In this document: in pieces, positions 1 through 9,128 of the stretch | Layout of the letters: each line of letters opens with the position of its first letter | How positions within the stretch are numbered: the first letter of the stretch is position 1 | Origin: Tolypothrix campylonemoides VB511288 | GTDB taxonomy: Bacteria; Cyanobacteriota; Cyanobacteriia; Cyanobacteriales; Nostocaceae | Assembly (NCBI GenBank): GCA_000828075.3 | Contig: JXCB02000001.1 | Span: forward strand, 660,532-724,531 | Length of the DNA: 64,000 bases | Direction of reading: 5' to 3' | Position numbers and translations under genes: made by a program | Notes under the pieces: model-generated | Database searches by the model: none | The model's input: the letters and a program-made list of their open reading frames with translations, nothing else | What the model was told of the DNA's origin: nothing

Positions 1-478
1 CGCACAAGCAAACCTGTTATCTGGTTCAAAATGAATGTCTCAGATAATACAGGAAATGGTCCTACTATAAAGGCGATTTTCATAAAAAAGTTACAGCATA
101 ATAGCTGTTTCAGTGCTTTTATTCATTTCCAGTACTTTTATACTACTAAGCTAAAACTTATACCAACATAATCATTTTTTTTTATATCGGCAACAGCACA
201 TAGGGTATTTATAGTATCTTTAAATTTAGAACACTTATGTTAAGATTGTGTAAAAAAACAATAGAAGTCTGGATACAAGCAAGTTTTGCATATCTTGAAA
301 AACAAGATAAACTCTGTTTGATATCGTTCATGACTCCTGTATTCGAGAAAATACTTATTGACATTCGATACATCTATCTATATGTACAAGTTATTAAACT
401 TTAGTATTGATTTTAGTAAAGAAATTTCATCAGTACCATTCAAAATTAAAAATAGTTACTCTCGTAGAATTTACCGTC
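1..478. other. AT-rich non-coding leader before cruP
   Basis: No open frame with protein-like composition is seen here on either strand. The stretch is AT-rich with A/T runs. Its one supportable signal is a sigma70-like promoter near the 3' end, listed separately. Confidence 0.5.
358..386 (+). promoter_or_regulatory. Candidate sigma70 promoter of cruP
   Basis: TTGACA at 358-363 is a perfect -35 box. With a 17-bp spacer it is followed by TATGTA at 381-386 (4 of 6 matches to TATAAT). It lies about 90 bp upstream of the preferred cruP start. This is a pattern match only; no transcription evidence is available. Confidence 0.4.
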
Positions 479-2014
479 ATGTCCCTAACTGAAAATGTTC
501 TTTCGCAATTACCAGGCGATGTTTTGGGAGGGTTGCGTCAAAGCGATCGCCTGCTAGCATCACTCAGAGAAGGTACCGCATCAGTACCAATGGTAGTGAA
601 AGAAACTCAGGAACCTTTAGGTAGTGTAGATTGGGACGTTGTGATTTGCGGCGGGACATTAGGGATTTTACTTGGTTGCGCCTTGGCTGTGAAGGGAGTG
701 CGAGTCGCGTTAATGGAACGGGGTATTTTGCGTGGGAGAGAACAAGAATGGAATATTTCCCGCAAAGAATTACAAGTTTTTTTGGAATTAAATTTACTGA
801 GTGATGCAGAATTAGAGCAGGCGATCGCCACAAAATACAATCCTGCGAGAGTCAGCTTTTTTGGTGGTACAGAAGTTTGGGTAAGCGACGTTCTCAATAT
901 CGGTGTCGATCCAGTTTATTTGCTGGAAACTTTAAAGCAGCGGTTTCTTGCATCTGGCGGAAAGTTGTTTGAAAACACTCCATTTACAGAAGCAGTTGTT
1001 CATCCTGATGGAGTGATGGTAAACCAATTCAAAACCAGATTGCTCATTGATGCAATGGGACATCTTTCTCCAATCACACGACAAGCACGTCAGGGAGAAA
1101 AACCAGATGCGCTTTGTTTAGTTGTGGGAACTTGCGCTCAAGGTTTTTCGGAAAACGATACAGGCGACTTATTGTTATCATTCGCACCCGTGCAAAACCA
1201 ATGCCAGTACTTTTGGGAAGCTTTTCCAGCAAGGGATGGCAGAACCACTTATATGTTTACTTACATCGATGCCAATCCACAACGCTTAAGTTTACAAGCT
1301 CTTTTCGAGGATTATCTGCGCTTGATGAGCGAATATCAAGGCGTGGAGTTAAACCAACTGACATTTAAACGAGCGCTGTTTGGGTTTTTTCCCTCGTATC
1401 GTCATCCCCTGAAAACACCTTGGAGTCGCATTTTACCCGTAGGAGATAGCAGCGGGAGTCAATCTCCCTTGAGTTTTGGTGGTTTTGGCGCGATGGTGCG
1501 TCACTTGCAGCGTTTAACATTTGGTGTTCACGAGGCGCTGCAAACAGATCAGTTATCTACAAAAGCACTCTTCCTACTGCAACCATATCAACCGAGTTTG
1601 GCTGTGACTTGGCTATTCCAAAGAGCAATGAGTGTTGATCTAAATCAAGAAATTGATCCAAATCAAATTAACCAACTGCTGTCTGCGGTGTTTCAACAAA
1701 TGCAACAACTCGGTGAACCTGTACTCAAACCATTTTTGCAAGATGTGGTGCAGTTTCCAGCACTAACGCAAACTCTGATAAAAACTGGCTTAACACATCC
1801 AGGATTAGTTGCCAAAGTGATTCCACAAGTTGGTTTAGGAACTTTACTGGATTGGATGGTGCATTACGGAAATTTAGGAATTTACTCTATTTTATTTTGG
1901 CTGAGTCAAATATTAGAACCGTGGATGAAAAATTTGCCTAGTGTACCTAAATACTATTGGAATCGCTTAGTTGACACTTGGAAGTACGGTTCTGGGAGTG
2001 ATTATTCTGATTGA
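479..2014 (+). CDS. cruP: CruP-type FAD-dependent lycopene cyclase paralogue
   Basis: A 511-residue flavoprotein. A Rossmann FAD-binding fold sits near residue 50 (VVICGGTLGILLGCALA), followed by the conserved stretch ALMERGILRGREQEWNISR and later a PVGDSSGSQSPLSFGGFG segment typical of the CruA/CruP family. CruA enzymes cyclise lycopene; CruP is the paralogue kept in cyanobacteria and plants, linked to carotenoid metabolism and oxidative stress, and its cyclase activity is uncertain. The ATG at 479 was chosen over an upstream TTG at 407 because the first 24 residues of the long version look unlike the family and are basic and AT-rich. The gene stands alone, with no partner gene within 500 bp downstream. 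Family assignment is firm; exact reaction is not. Confidence 0.85.
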   Translation: MSLTENVLSQLPGDVLGGLRQSDRLLASLREGTASVPMVVKETQEPLGSVDWDVVICGGTLGILLGCALAVKGVRVALMERGILRGREQEWNISRKELQVFLELNLLSDAELEQAIATKYNPARVSFFGGTEVWVSDVLNIGVDPVYLLETLKQRFLASGGKLFENTPFTEAVVHPDGVMVNQFKTRLLIDAMGHLSPITRQARQGEKPDALCLVVGTCAQGFSENDTGDLLLSFAPVQNQCQYFWEAFPARDGRTTYMFTYIDANPQRLSLQALFEDYLRLMSEYQGVELNQLTFKRALFGFFPSYRHPLKTPWSRILPVGDSSGSQSPLSFGGFGAMVRHLQRLTFGVHEALQTDQLSTKALFLLQPYQPSLAVTWLFQRAMSVDLNQEIDPNQINQLLSAVFQQMQQLGEPVLKPFLQDVVQFPALTQTLIKTGLTHPGLVAKVIPQVGLGTLLDWMVHYGNLGIYSILFWLSQILEPWMKNLPSVPKYYWNRLVDTWKYGSGSDYSD

Positions 2015-2551
2015 TGATTTGACACCCATACACGATGGGGGAAATTTCTATTTGATTATTATATTATGTCCGGTTGAATAATTATAATTAATCTCGCGCA
2101 AAGACGAGCCAGCGCTATGCAGGAGGGTTTCCCTCGTGTCGGCTCTGGCGTCGCTAAGGCACCAGTTCCTAAGATGGCGTATGTACGAAGAGACATGAAG
2201 GAAATGTATGATATCTATTATATTTTCTGCGATTATCCTACATTGAAGCTGATAAGATTTTTATTCACATTATTGATAGAATTATATTAATTCTTTAATT
2301 TACATTTATTTAAACTTTTGCAAGTAAGATTCAAATTAAAATATTTAATCACTATTTCTCAGAAAAGCTTATCCTTTCTGGATTTAGCGCCGCTAACTCT
2401 GCTAATAACCATAAAAATACTTTACTTATCTAAACTTATGTTAATTTAATCGTTATTATATTAAATGTACACACTAAGGTATGTTTCACTATTTTATAAA
2501 TATGTTAAATGTTTCAGAAAATGTTGACTTTATCCCCAAGAGAATCAATTG
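2015..2551. other. Intergenic stretch with half-copy of a CGCGCAAAGACG repeat
   Basis: No gene is seen. At about 2092-2105 the text CTCGCGCAAAGACG matches the left arm of the hairpin repeat at 2952-3008. It is followed by a GC-richer palindromic patch (about 2105-2170) that contrasts with the AT-rich flanks and looks like dispersed repeat debris. Confidence 0.4.
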
Positions 2552-2884
2552 ATGCTTGACCTTAACAGCTTAGCTGAGTTCTCCCGCGCCAACTGTGTAA
2601 GTATTTGTGCATTCCTGGTGCCAGCCAACTTGCTTGCCACAATCTTGGCTATGACTTTTGCCGCACTCCGTCGCCCGTCACATTATGTATGGCAAGCATC
2701 CGCACTAGGTAGCATATTTGCGTTCATAATGATATTGCACGTCTATACTTGGTTTTTGGTTGGCGTAGTGATGGCTCCTACCTACATCTTGCTGTGGCTA
2801 GCACTCACCTGTTTGCTGGCAAATGTAGGGGCAATTCTGTTTCAAAGACGCTTCAGTCAAACCCCTCAGCATAGTAACTCATAG
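2552..2884 (+). CDS. Small hypothetical membrane protein
   Basis: A 110-residue protein with three likely hydrophobic helices (about residues 17-37, 47-72 and 77-97) and a polar C-terminus (RRFSQTPQHSNS). I do not recognise the family. The ATG at 2552 directly follows an in-frame TTG at 2549; the ATG is preferred. No strong Shine-Dalgarno is visible. It is followed by a hairpin at 2952-3008 that separates it from the convergent acetyltransferase. It is probably an inner or thylakoid membrane protein; function unknown. Confidence 0.55.
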   Translation: MLDLNSLAEFSRANCVSICAFLVPANLLATILAMTFAALRRPSHYVWQASALGSIFAFIMILHVYTWFLVGVVMAPTYILLWLALTCLLANVGAILFQRRFSQTPQHSNS

Positions 2885-2951
2885 GCTGAGACATTCTTGC
2901 ACCCTGCTTTCTCGTCTAAATACAAAAAGCTAGTGAAGAAAAATGATAATC

Positions 2952-3008
2952 TCGCGCAAAGACGCTAAGACGCTAAGAAAAACTTTGCGCCTTTGCGTCT
3001 TTGCGCGA
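2952..3008. repeat. Inverted repeat, possible bidirectional terminator
   Basis: TCGCGCAAAGACGC at 2952-2965 pairs perfectly with GCGTCTTTGCGCGA at 2995-3008. It sits between two convergent genes, where it could end transcription from both sides, but there is no clean T-run. A related left half occurs near 2092, so it is also a dispersed repeat. Confidence 0.6.
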
Positions 3009-3026
3009 TAAATTCAGATCACGGCT

Positions 3027-3596
3027 TTACTCAACATTACGAATCTGCATCTGTATCCATTCACGCTCAAGCATGGCATACAGCACTGAATCTCGCCACT
3101 CACCCTTAACCCATTCATACTCTTGCAAATACCCCTCCTGACGCATCCCACTTTTTACCAAAACTCGCATTGAAAGAACATTTTTCGGATCACACGTTGC
3201 AAAAATCCGATGTAAATTAAGTTGCTGAAAACCAAAATTTAAGAGCTTTCCTACAGCTTCCGTTGCGTATCCTTGTCCCCAAAATTCCTTAGCTAAACAG
3301 TATCCAATCGAACCTTCTTGCTTGTCCGGATTTGTTAAGGAAATGCGACAGGCACCTATTAACTGTTTATCATCTTTTAAAGTCAGTGCTAGAGCAAAAT
3401 GCTGACGGGGTTGTTGGCGTTGTATTTTAATCTCTCTTTGCAAAAAAAGCTTGGTATCTTCTTCGCTATTAGGACCAAAAGGCAAATAGCGAACCACTTC
3501 TGGATTAGAGGCGTAGCTATGCACTCGTTGCCAATCTGATTTTGTAAAATCCCTGAGAATAAGACGTTGCGTTTCTAGTTGTAGGTTGATGCTCAT
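3027..3596 (-). CDS. GNAT acetyltransferase, RimJ/RimL type
   Basis: A 189-residue protein beginning MSINLQLETQRLILRDF, the standard N-terminus of the RimJ/RimL branch of GNAT acetyltransferases. It has the acetyl-CoA segment GYCLAKEFWGQGYATEA around residues 97-113 and LHRIFATCDPKNVLSMRVL afterwards, where the conserved N-S/M-R pattern holds the cofactor. Members transfer acetyl from acetyl-CoA to protein N-termini or small amines; the substrate here cannot be told. Full length for the family and intact. A second, disrupted GNAT gene lies at 6825-7474, but the two are not close copies. Confidence 0.8.
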   Translation of the reverse strand: MSINLQLETQRLILRDFTKSDWQRVHSYASNPEVVRYLPFGPNSEEDTKLFLQREIKIQRQQPRQHFALALTLKDDKQLIGACRISLTNPDKQEGSIGYCLAKEFWGQGYATEAVGKLLNFGFQQLNLHRIFATCDPKNVLSMRVLVKSGMRQEGYLQEYEWVKGEWRDSVLYAMLEREWIQMQIRNVE

Positions 3597-3680
3597 TACA
3601 AAATTAAGAGTTACGAGTTATGAGTTAGGAATACAACACATAACTTATAACTCATAACTATATTCCTATCATGTTCAATT

Positions 3681-3785
3681 TATAGCAAGGGACTAGGGAC
3701 TGGGGACTAGGGACTGGGTGAAAATTCTTTTTGTGTCTAGGTTTTATCATCTGTTAGCGTCGTACGCACCTTGGCTGTTGCTATA
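3681..3785 (-). repeat. TATAGCA...TGCTATA MITE-like repeat, copy 1
   Basis: The element is bounded by TATAGCA and TGCTATA. Read on the minus strand it matches the copies at 36634-36731 and 55760-55865: it opens with the AGCAACAGCCAAGGTG segment and then carries AAAACCTAGACACAAAAAG and GACT/CCC heptamers. No coding potential. Between the acetyltransferase and murF. Confidence 0.7.
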
Positions 3786-3836
3786 TTCGCCAAACTCCCT
3801 ATCCGCTTGCACGCCTTGAGGTAAGGGGTGGGGTAT

Positions 3837-5192
3837 TTAGTTGGCAAACTCCATACGGAATTGATTCACCACTTTATCTAGTGCCACTGAATGCGCTGCT
3901 TTGAAAAGAATCCTATCACCCTCTTGCACAAAAGTCTTTAAAGTGGCAACTAAGTCTGCATGAGTTGCAAAGCACTCAGATGGAATACCCTCGGCACTTT
4001 TGGCTATAGCTTTGGCATCTTCGCCATCCACCAAAACCAACAAAGCATCCAAATTCAATCTTCGCACGGTTTCCCCAACTTGCTGATGTAACGAGTGCGA
4101 TCGCTCTCCCAATTCTTTCATCGCACCCAACACCGCAATGCGTCGTTTTCCTGGCGTGTCTGCCAATAAGTGTAAGGCTGCTTGCATAGCTTCTGGTGCA
4201 GCATTATAAGTTTCATCTAAGATTACCACATCATTAGGTAAAGTAAAACGCTGCGATCGCCCTTTTGGCATATCCACCATCACACCAGATTTCAGGCAGG
4301 ACCAATCAATGCCCAACACTTGCGCCACTGCTAAAGCTGCCAAATAGTTAGTTGCATTGTGTCGTCCACTCAAGGGTAAAGGCAATTGCATTCCGGCAAC
4401 TTCCAACCTCTCGCTATCAATCAACTTTCCTTGGATATCGCCGCCAGATAAACCAAACGTCAAAACTTTCCCTTGCCAGACTTTCGCCGCCGTTTCAATT
4501 AACAAGGGGTTGTCATGATTAAGAATTGCTACACTACCAGCAGGCATTTGAGCCAATAACTCACATTTTGCGGAGGCAATAGCTTCTTCTGAACCGAGTA
4601 ACTCAATATGCGCCGTCCCCACGTTGGTAATCACACCAATCGTTGGACGGGCTATTTGCGTGAGTTCCGCAATTTGTCCCTTTCCCCGCATCGCCATTTC
4701 AATGACAGCGAAATCATGTTCTGCTTCCAGTTCTAAGAGAGTTTTCGGCACGCCAATTTCGTTATTGTAATTTGCATAAGTCTTGAGGACTCGTCCCTGT
4801 GTCGCCAACACAGCCGCAATCAGTTCCTTTGTTGTGGTTTTGCCTACAGAACCCGTGACTCCAATCACTGGAATAGAAAACTGGTCACGCCACCACCTGC
4901 CAATTTTTTGATATGCTTCTAGCGTGTCTTTTACCTGCAACACAGGATATTCAGAATTATCGTATTCAAAATCAGCGATCGCCGCGATCGCACCTTTTTC
5001 TATCGCCATTGGCACAAAATTGTGTCCATCAAACTTTTCACCGCGTAAAGCCACAAACACTTCACCAGGCTTGAGAATACGGGAATCTGTCTGTATACCG
5101 CAGATCAAACGTGCTTGATCAGCTTCAGATAAGTTTGCTGCTGTTGCAGATAGAACTTCAACCAATTGGCTTAGAGTGGCAGAAAAAGGCAT
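3837..5192 (-). CDS. murF: UDP-MurNAc-tripeptide--D-Ala-D-Ala ligase MurF
   Basis: A 451-residue Mur ligase, the cytoplasmic ATP-dependent step that adds D-Ala-D-Ala to UDP-MurNAc-tripeptide in peptidoglycan synthesis. Visible signatures: N-terminal substrate domain (IQTDSRILKPGEVFVALRGE), P-loop VTGSVGKTTTKE, the EMAMRGKGQI segment, TNVGTAHIE, HNATNYLAALAVA, and the C-terminal DETYNAAPEAMQAAL typical of MurF. The ATG at 5192 is preferred over an upstream TTG at 5264 because the extra 24 residues have no family counterpart. No other cell-wall gene is adjacent, so it is outside a dcw-type cluster, as is common in cyanobacteria. Confidence 0.93.
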   Translation of the reverse strand: MPFSATLSQLVEVLSATAANLSEADQARLICGIQTDSRILKPGEVFVALRGEKFDGHNFVPMAIEKGAIAAIADFEYDNSEYPVLQVKDTLEAYQKIGRWWRDQFSIPVIGVTGSVGKTTTKELIAAVLATQGRVLKTYANYNNEIGVPKTLLELEAEHDFAVIEMAMRGKGQIAELTQIARPTIGVITNVGTAHIELLGSEEAIASAKCELLAQMPAGSVAILNHDNPLLIETAAKVWQGKVLTFGLSGGDIQGKLIDSERLEVAGMQLPLPLSGRHNATNYLAALAVAQVLGIDWSCLKSGVMVDMPKGRSQRFTLPNDVVILDETYNAAPEAMQAALHLLADTPGKRRIAVLGAMKELGERSHSLHQQVGETVRRLNLDALLVLVDGEDAKAIAKSAEGIPSECFATHADLVATLKTFVQEGDRILFKAAHSVALDKVVNQFRMEFAN

Positions 5193-5311
5193 AATACAGG
5201 GGTTTTTGGATTCCAAAATTTGTTGCTGAGATTCAAGGAGACACCTTGTCTGCAAGTGCGACAAGGAGAAAAGCCCTTAAATTTTATATTTTTTTTGTTG
5301 ACAATATAAAG

Positions 5312-5463
5312 TTAACGTGAGTTCGACAAACCTCACCCTCCCAACCTCCCTCTCCTTTTAGGAGAGGGAGGAGCAACATTAGAATCAGGGTTTAAAGCCC
5401 CTCTCCTCATAGGAGAGGGGTTTGGGGTGAGGTCTGCTTTGACGGAAGTCGAACTCACGTTAA
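5312..5463. repeat. Hairpin MITE with TTAACGTGAGTTCGA ends
   Basis: TTAACGTGAGTTCGA at 5312-5326 is exactly mirrored by TCGAACTCACGTTAA at 5449-5463. Inside are nested palindromes of the CTCTCCT...AGGAGAGG type. The right end also carries GACGGAAGTCGAAC, absent from the left arm. A right-hand fragment of the same element is at 18045-18096. Non-coding; likely a non-autonomous transposable element. Confidence 0.75.
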
Positions 5464-5709
5464 AGTTAATGAATTTACTATACCCACATAAACTTGTCGA
5501 ATCAGAATAAAAACAGCCTCAAAATTTATAAAATTTTCTCATAAGAACGAAGCAGGGGAGGATTTTTTGACCGCCCCTGCTTTCCTCTGGTTGTCAAGAT
5601 AGCCGCTGATTGCAAAATGACCGCTACCCCAAATCCAATGTAGAATTTCCGTACAGCCTACATCCCACACCCCATTTTGATACGAAGGGCTTTTGATAAT
5701 TGGCAAGCG

Positions 5710-6151
5710 CTATCCCCGATTTTTGATCCACATCGCTTGCACAATTTGTGTGGTCAGCAGAAATTCCCAAAATTTGATACAAATTGTTTAAAAAGTGTTA
5801 CTCCTGTTGAGTCAAAAGACCATCGGCTAAAACCAGATCCGTGGCTACCGCAAAGGCTGCTTCGTGCAAGTCGTAGGGTGAGGCTTCTTTTGCTGAATGA
5901 GACAAAGCATTTATTGCATACCGCCTCAAACTATCCAGGAGTTTATCAAACATCCTGTCCATCTCATCAATGGAATAACTTCTGAAAAGCTTGATACGAG
6001 ACAGCACAGAGAAAATACCACGCGCCTGCTTTTACAGAAAGATTTCCGTTTTTTGGTTGTTGCAGCTAAAGTCATTCCAGCAAAAGCTTCTGCGCTTATT
6101 GAGTGCTTCTTGGACTTGGCTTTATGCGCCGAAAATATCGAATAGATCCAT
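5710..6151 (-). pseudogene. Decayed TerB-family (tellurite resistance-like) gene
   Basis: Read on the minus strand from ATG at 6151, the frames spell a TerB-like protein in pieces: MDLFDIFGA then a stop; after a frame change AEAFAGMTLAATTKNGNLS; then SRIKLFRSYSIDEMDRMFD through FAVATDLVLADGLLTQQE, a stop codon, and in frame HFLNNLYQILGISAD; then after another shift TIVQAMWIKNRG and a stop at 5710. Together this covers the usual length of about 147 residues. At least two in-frame stops and two or three frameshifts make it non-functional. TerB-like proteins in cyanobacteria are small helical cytoplasmic proteins of unclear role. Identification rests on recalled family sequences. Confidence 0.75.
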
Positions 6152-6382
6152 CGTAGCTTACTCGTTCGCTTGCCTCTGTGGAGCGGTACACATACTCGTG
6201 CCTAGGTCACTTTGCGGTCATTGTGCAACGCTGTGAGACTTTTATGCTTCAGTGTTCCCAAGATTTTTGGCAAGGGTTCACCTGGACTCGATGGTTTTTG
6301 ACAATAAGTCAATTTTTGGTTTGAGATGATCAGAATTACCCTAGGGAAAGCCCCTATGGATATGTCTATGGAAACGCTTGGC

Positions 6383-6541
6383 TTAGTGAAGACGCTTAGT
6401 GTCTACGCGAAAACCTGTTTTTTCAAAAGTTTCGATAACAGCCAAACCTAAACCAGAAACGGCCATAAGTAGCAATACCGAAGCCAGGAAGGCGTTTACA
6501 AACATGTGGAGAGCATTATCAAAGAAAATGTAACTGGTCAT
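6383..6541 (-). CDS. Possible 52-residue single-span membrane protein
   Basis: An ATG at 6541 opens a 52-codon frame beginning MTSYIFFDNALHMFVNAF, with one clear hydrophobic helix (about residues 13-37, including SVLLLMAVSGLGLAVI) and a charged tail ending TKRLH. The layout (short head, one membrane span, basic tail) is protein-like. There is no strong Shine-Dalgarno, and the gene lies next to a pseudogene, so it could also be a remnant. No family recognised. Confidence 0.35.
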   Translation of the reverse strand: MTSYIFFDNALHMFVNAFLASVLLLMAVSGLGLAVIETFEKTGFRVDTKRLH

Positions 6542-6824
6542 TGTTTTGTCTACCGAACTCAATGGTGCTAGTATCCATTTGTTTCTTCACAGCCTGATTA
6601 GGATTTTCCGTGTGTAGAATACCAGCAATTGCATCTTAACAAAACTTTAGCTCTTTCATGACAAAAGTTAGATTTTTTCTTGTTGAAGTTCACATAAAAT
6701 TTTGTCCAATTTTGTTAAATCAAATACTAAATCAAATTTTTAATAAAAAATAGTCTCAATAGTGAAGACGAGTCATTGATGAAATTGGTAAACTCAGTTA
6801 CACAATGAGTGAGAATAACACACT

Positions 6825-7474
6825 ATGGAACTGTCTCTAGTAGAAATATTTACAAATCGGCTTTTATTGCTGCCCATATCACAGAAATACAAAGAAGATA
6901 TTTTTAGAGAATTCACAAAAGAAATTACGACTTATATGTATCCTCGTCCACCTCAAAATCTTGCCGAAACAGAAGAATTTATAAACCAATACGGTTCAGA
7001 TAAGACCAAAACCATTATCAACACGTCTATGTAGAGACGTTGCATACAATGTTTCTACACGTGTAGGATCTTCACCAACAATCCTTAACTGAACCGTATT
7101 GATTTATAAACGCTTCTCTAGGCGAAACTCAAACGGGAAATCATCTTGTACTCGTTATCTTAAAAAAAGACTCCCAAGAATTTTTGGGATGTACTGGAAT
7201 CCACGATATCCACAGTAAAAATCCAGTACTTGGTATTTGGTTAAAAAAGTCTGCACAAGGGAATGGCTATGGATTTGAAACTATTGCTGCACTGAAAAAA
7301 TGGGCTGATGAGAACTTAGATTACGAATATCTTATATATGACGTTGATAAAGCAAATATTCCCAGCCGAAGAATCCCAGAAAAGCTTGGTGGGCAAATTA
7401 CCAGAGAGTATGATAAGACCAATTTAAGTGGGAGAGTTTTGGATATAGTAGAGTATAGAATTCTCCGAAAATAA
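6825..7474 (+). pseudogene. GNAT acetyltransferase split by a MITE
   Basis: The frame starts with ATG at 6825 (MELSLVEIFTNRLLLLPIS) and runs to EETEEFIN-type sequence ending at 6986. It is then interrupted by the element at 6987-7102 and its duplicated 9-bp target at 7103-7111. Resuming at 7112 gives ASLGETQTGNHLVLVILK, then QEFLGCTGIHDIH, the cofactor-binding KKSAQGNGYGFETI, and DKANIPSRRIPEKLGG. Removing the 116-bp element plus one target copy restores a single uninterrupted frame of about 174 residues. The insertion of 125 bp shifts the frame and brings in stops. Without excision the N- and C-terminal halves are separate ORFs. Decay is otherwise absent, so the insertion is probably recent. 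Confidence 0.85.
6987..7102. mobile_element. 116-bp MITE with 9-bp target duplication, copy 1
   Basis: The ends are CAATACGGTTCAG on the left and CTGAACCGTATTGA on the right, imperfect terminal inverted repeats. The target TTTATAAAC is present at 6978-6986 and again at 7103-7111. A second copy is at 12881-12998. The interior carries a short hairpin (GTAGAGACG...), no coding capacity. It disrupts the GNAT gene. Confidence 0.85.
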
Positions 7475-7803
7475 AACTTGCTTCAAGCTTTTTAAAAATA
7501 AATAAATTATTGATGTCGTTAAATAAGAGAGACTGGAAAGAAACTGTATAATCCTTTCGCAGAATTAAAAATGGAACGTAACTTTGTATGAGGATGAAAA
7601 TCCAAGAAAAGGCGATCGCGCTGCATATGCTCGCCCTTTTGTTAGTAATTTATTAAAAATGATTCTCAATAGTAAGATTAATATAATAAAGCATCAAAAG
7701 CTACTTTCTGAAAAGAAAAAAATAGGTGGAAAAAGATGCAGTTAGCATCACACCATTCCACCTGCTATTTTTTGAAGACAACTGGTTTCAGTTGTATTGA
7801 AAC
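7475..7803. other. Intergenic stretch, nothing recognised
   Basis: Non-coding by inspection. It contains one HIP1-like GGCGATCGCG site near 7610 and an imperfect repeat of GCTACTTTCTGAAAAG-type AT-rich text. No hairpin with a T-run stands out. Confidence 0.35.
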
Positions 7804-8019
7804 TTAACGCTTTTCGGTTCCCTGATTGCCGGCGCCTTCAGTAAACTGGTCGCTGTTGCCAGATTCTGGTATTGAAGATGGCTTAGCATTGGTTTCGTTA
7901 TTACCAGAGCCAGTATGGCGTTTCTCTTCATCAACAGGGGTTTGAACGCCACCGGAAGCAACAGCGTTTTGTTCGTCAGCTTCTCGGTTTTGTGTTTCCT
8001 GGTCTTTTGGATAAGTCAT
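7804..8019 (-). CDS. Small disordered hydrophilic protein
   Basis: A 71-residue protein starting MTYPKDQETQNREADEQ, rich in E, N, Q, G, S and T, without hydrophobic segments or cysteines. It is probably intrinsically disordered. The ATG at 8019 is preferred to an upstream TTG-type start at 8034. Hydrophilic proteins of this kind are often stress-related, but nothing here proves that. Base composition (GCC/GCA rich) is more gene-like than the flanks, which supports it being real. Confidence 0.5.
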   Translation of the reverse strand: MTYPKDQETQNREADEQNAVASGGVQTPVDEEKRHTGSGNNETNAKPSSIPESGNSDQFTEGAGNQGTEKR

Positions 8020-8202
8020 AAGTAAGCTCCGCATTTAACACTGGCATCATTCTAGGAAGTGTAGGAATGCAATTTCTTCTGTCCAAGATGTAATTATGCT
8101 TAATCACTCCATCTGTCTTTCGGATGAATTTTCAGTGAGTTCTGTTCAATAAGAATACAAAATTTTGGCGAGTTACCGTATTTACTTCGGTATTAGAGGT
8201 GA

Positions 8203-9015
8203 TTAATGAGTATTTATTCTCTGTCCTGAAGCACGAATTAATTCAGCTACAAGAGCAGCGATCGCAGACACTAAAATCAAGATAACGCTCAGAGCATTGA
8301 TATCTGGTTTGACTCCTGTCCTAATGCGGCTAAAAATTTCCATTGGTAGGGTGTTGGAACCGCTACCAGCGGTAAAACTAGCAATCAGAAAGTCATCTAA
8401 GCTGAGGACAAAAGCTAGCAAACAACCAGCGACAATACCAGGCGTTAACTGAGGTAATAACACTTTGATGAAGGCTTGCACTGGTGTTGCTCCTAAATCC
8501 AGCGCTGCTTCTTCTAAGTGGGGATCTAAGTTGGTGAGTCGAGAAGACACAACAAGAGCAACGTAGGCAAGACAGAACACGACATGAGCTGCTACAATAG
8601 TCCAGATACTGAGGGGAATGGCAAACGCCGCGAGAAAAACTAAGGTAGCAACGGCGATCGCAATATCGGGAATAATCAATGGTAAGTAAGAAATACCGCG
8701 ATACAAGCTCTTACCTAAAAACTGATAACGTGCCAACCCCACCGCCATCAAAGTTCCCAACACTGCTGAAATCCCCACTGCACACAAAGCTACTATCAAA
8801 CTATTTTGTAGCGCTGATAAAATCCGCTCATCACTGAACAATTTGCGATACCATTCCAGGGTAAATCCTTGCCAAGTTGCACTGTAGGGCGAGGAGTTGA
8901 AACTATAAAAGGCAAGAACCAGTATCGGCAGATACATGAAAACAAACATCAGTAGTGAGAAAACCGCCTGCCATGTAAAGGCACGCGGTTTTTTCCGGAA
9001 TGGGCTTATATTCAC
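8203..9015 (-). CDS. potC: PotC-type polyamine ABC transporter permease
   Basis: A 270-residue permease with six hydrophobic spans. The cytoplasmic EAA loop reads EEAALDLGATPVQAFIKVLLPQ near residues 168-189 and docks onto the ATPase. The N-terminus YLPILVLAFYSFNSSPYSATWQGFTLEWYRKLF and the C-terminal LDDFLIASFTAG are typical of PotC and the related PotI. The family moves spermidine or putrescine inward together with PotA (ATPase), PotB and PotD. None of these partners is adjacent: the neighbours are unrelated small genes. Either the transporter genes are dispersed or this is an orphan subunit. ATG at 9015 gives the normal length. Confidence 0.85.
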   Translation of the reverse strand: MNISPFRKKPRAFTWQAVFSLLMFVFMYLPILVLAFYSFNSSPYSATWQGFTLEWYRKLFSDERILSALQNSLIVALCAVGISAVLGTLMAVGLARYQFLGKSLYRGISYLPLIIPDIAIAVATLVFLAAFAIPLSIWTIVAAHVVFCLAYVALVVSSRLTNLDPHLEEAALDLGATPVQAFIKVLLPQLTPGIVAGCLLAFVLSLDDFLIASFTAGSGSNTLPMEIFSRIRTGVKPDINALSVILILVSAIAALVAELIRASGQRINTH

Positions 9016-9128
9016 GTTTTGTCTTTTTTAGTTATTTTTTATCTGTGATATATTACCACATTTTCATTTTATAGTCAATTACTTCATTTTTCGTGTCTGG
9101 GCTGCTCATTTGAGCATAACCTCTCCCC

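Noticed and set aside
7184-7474. Independent 96-residue acetyltransferase
   Set aside because: It is the C-terminal part of the MITE-split GNAT gene.
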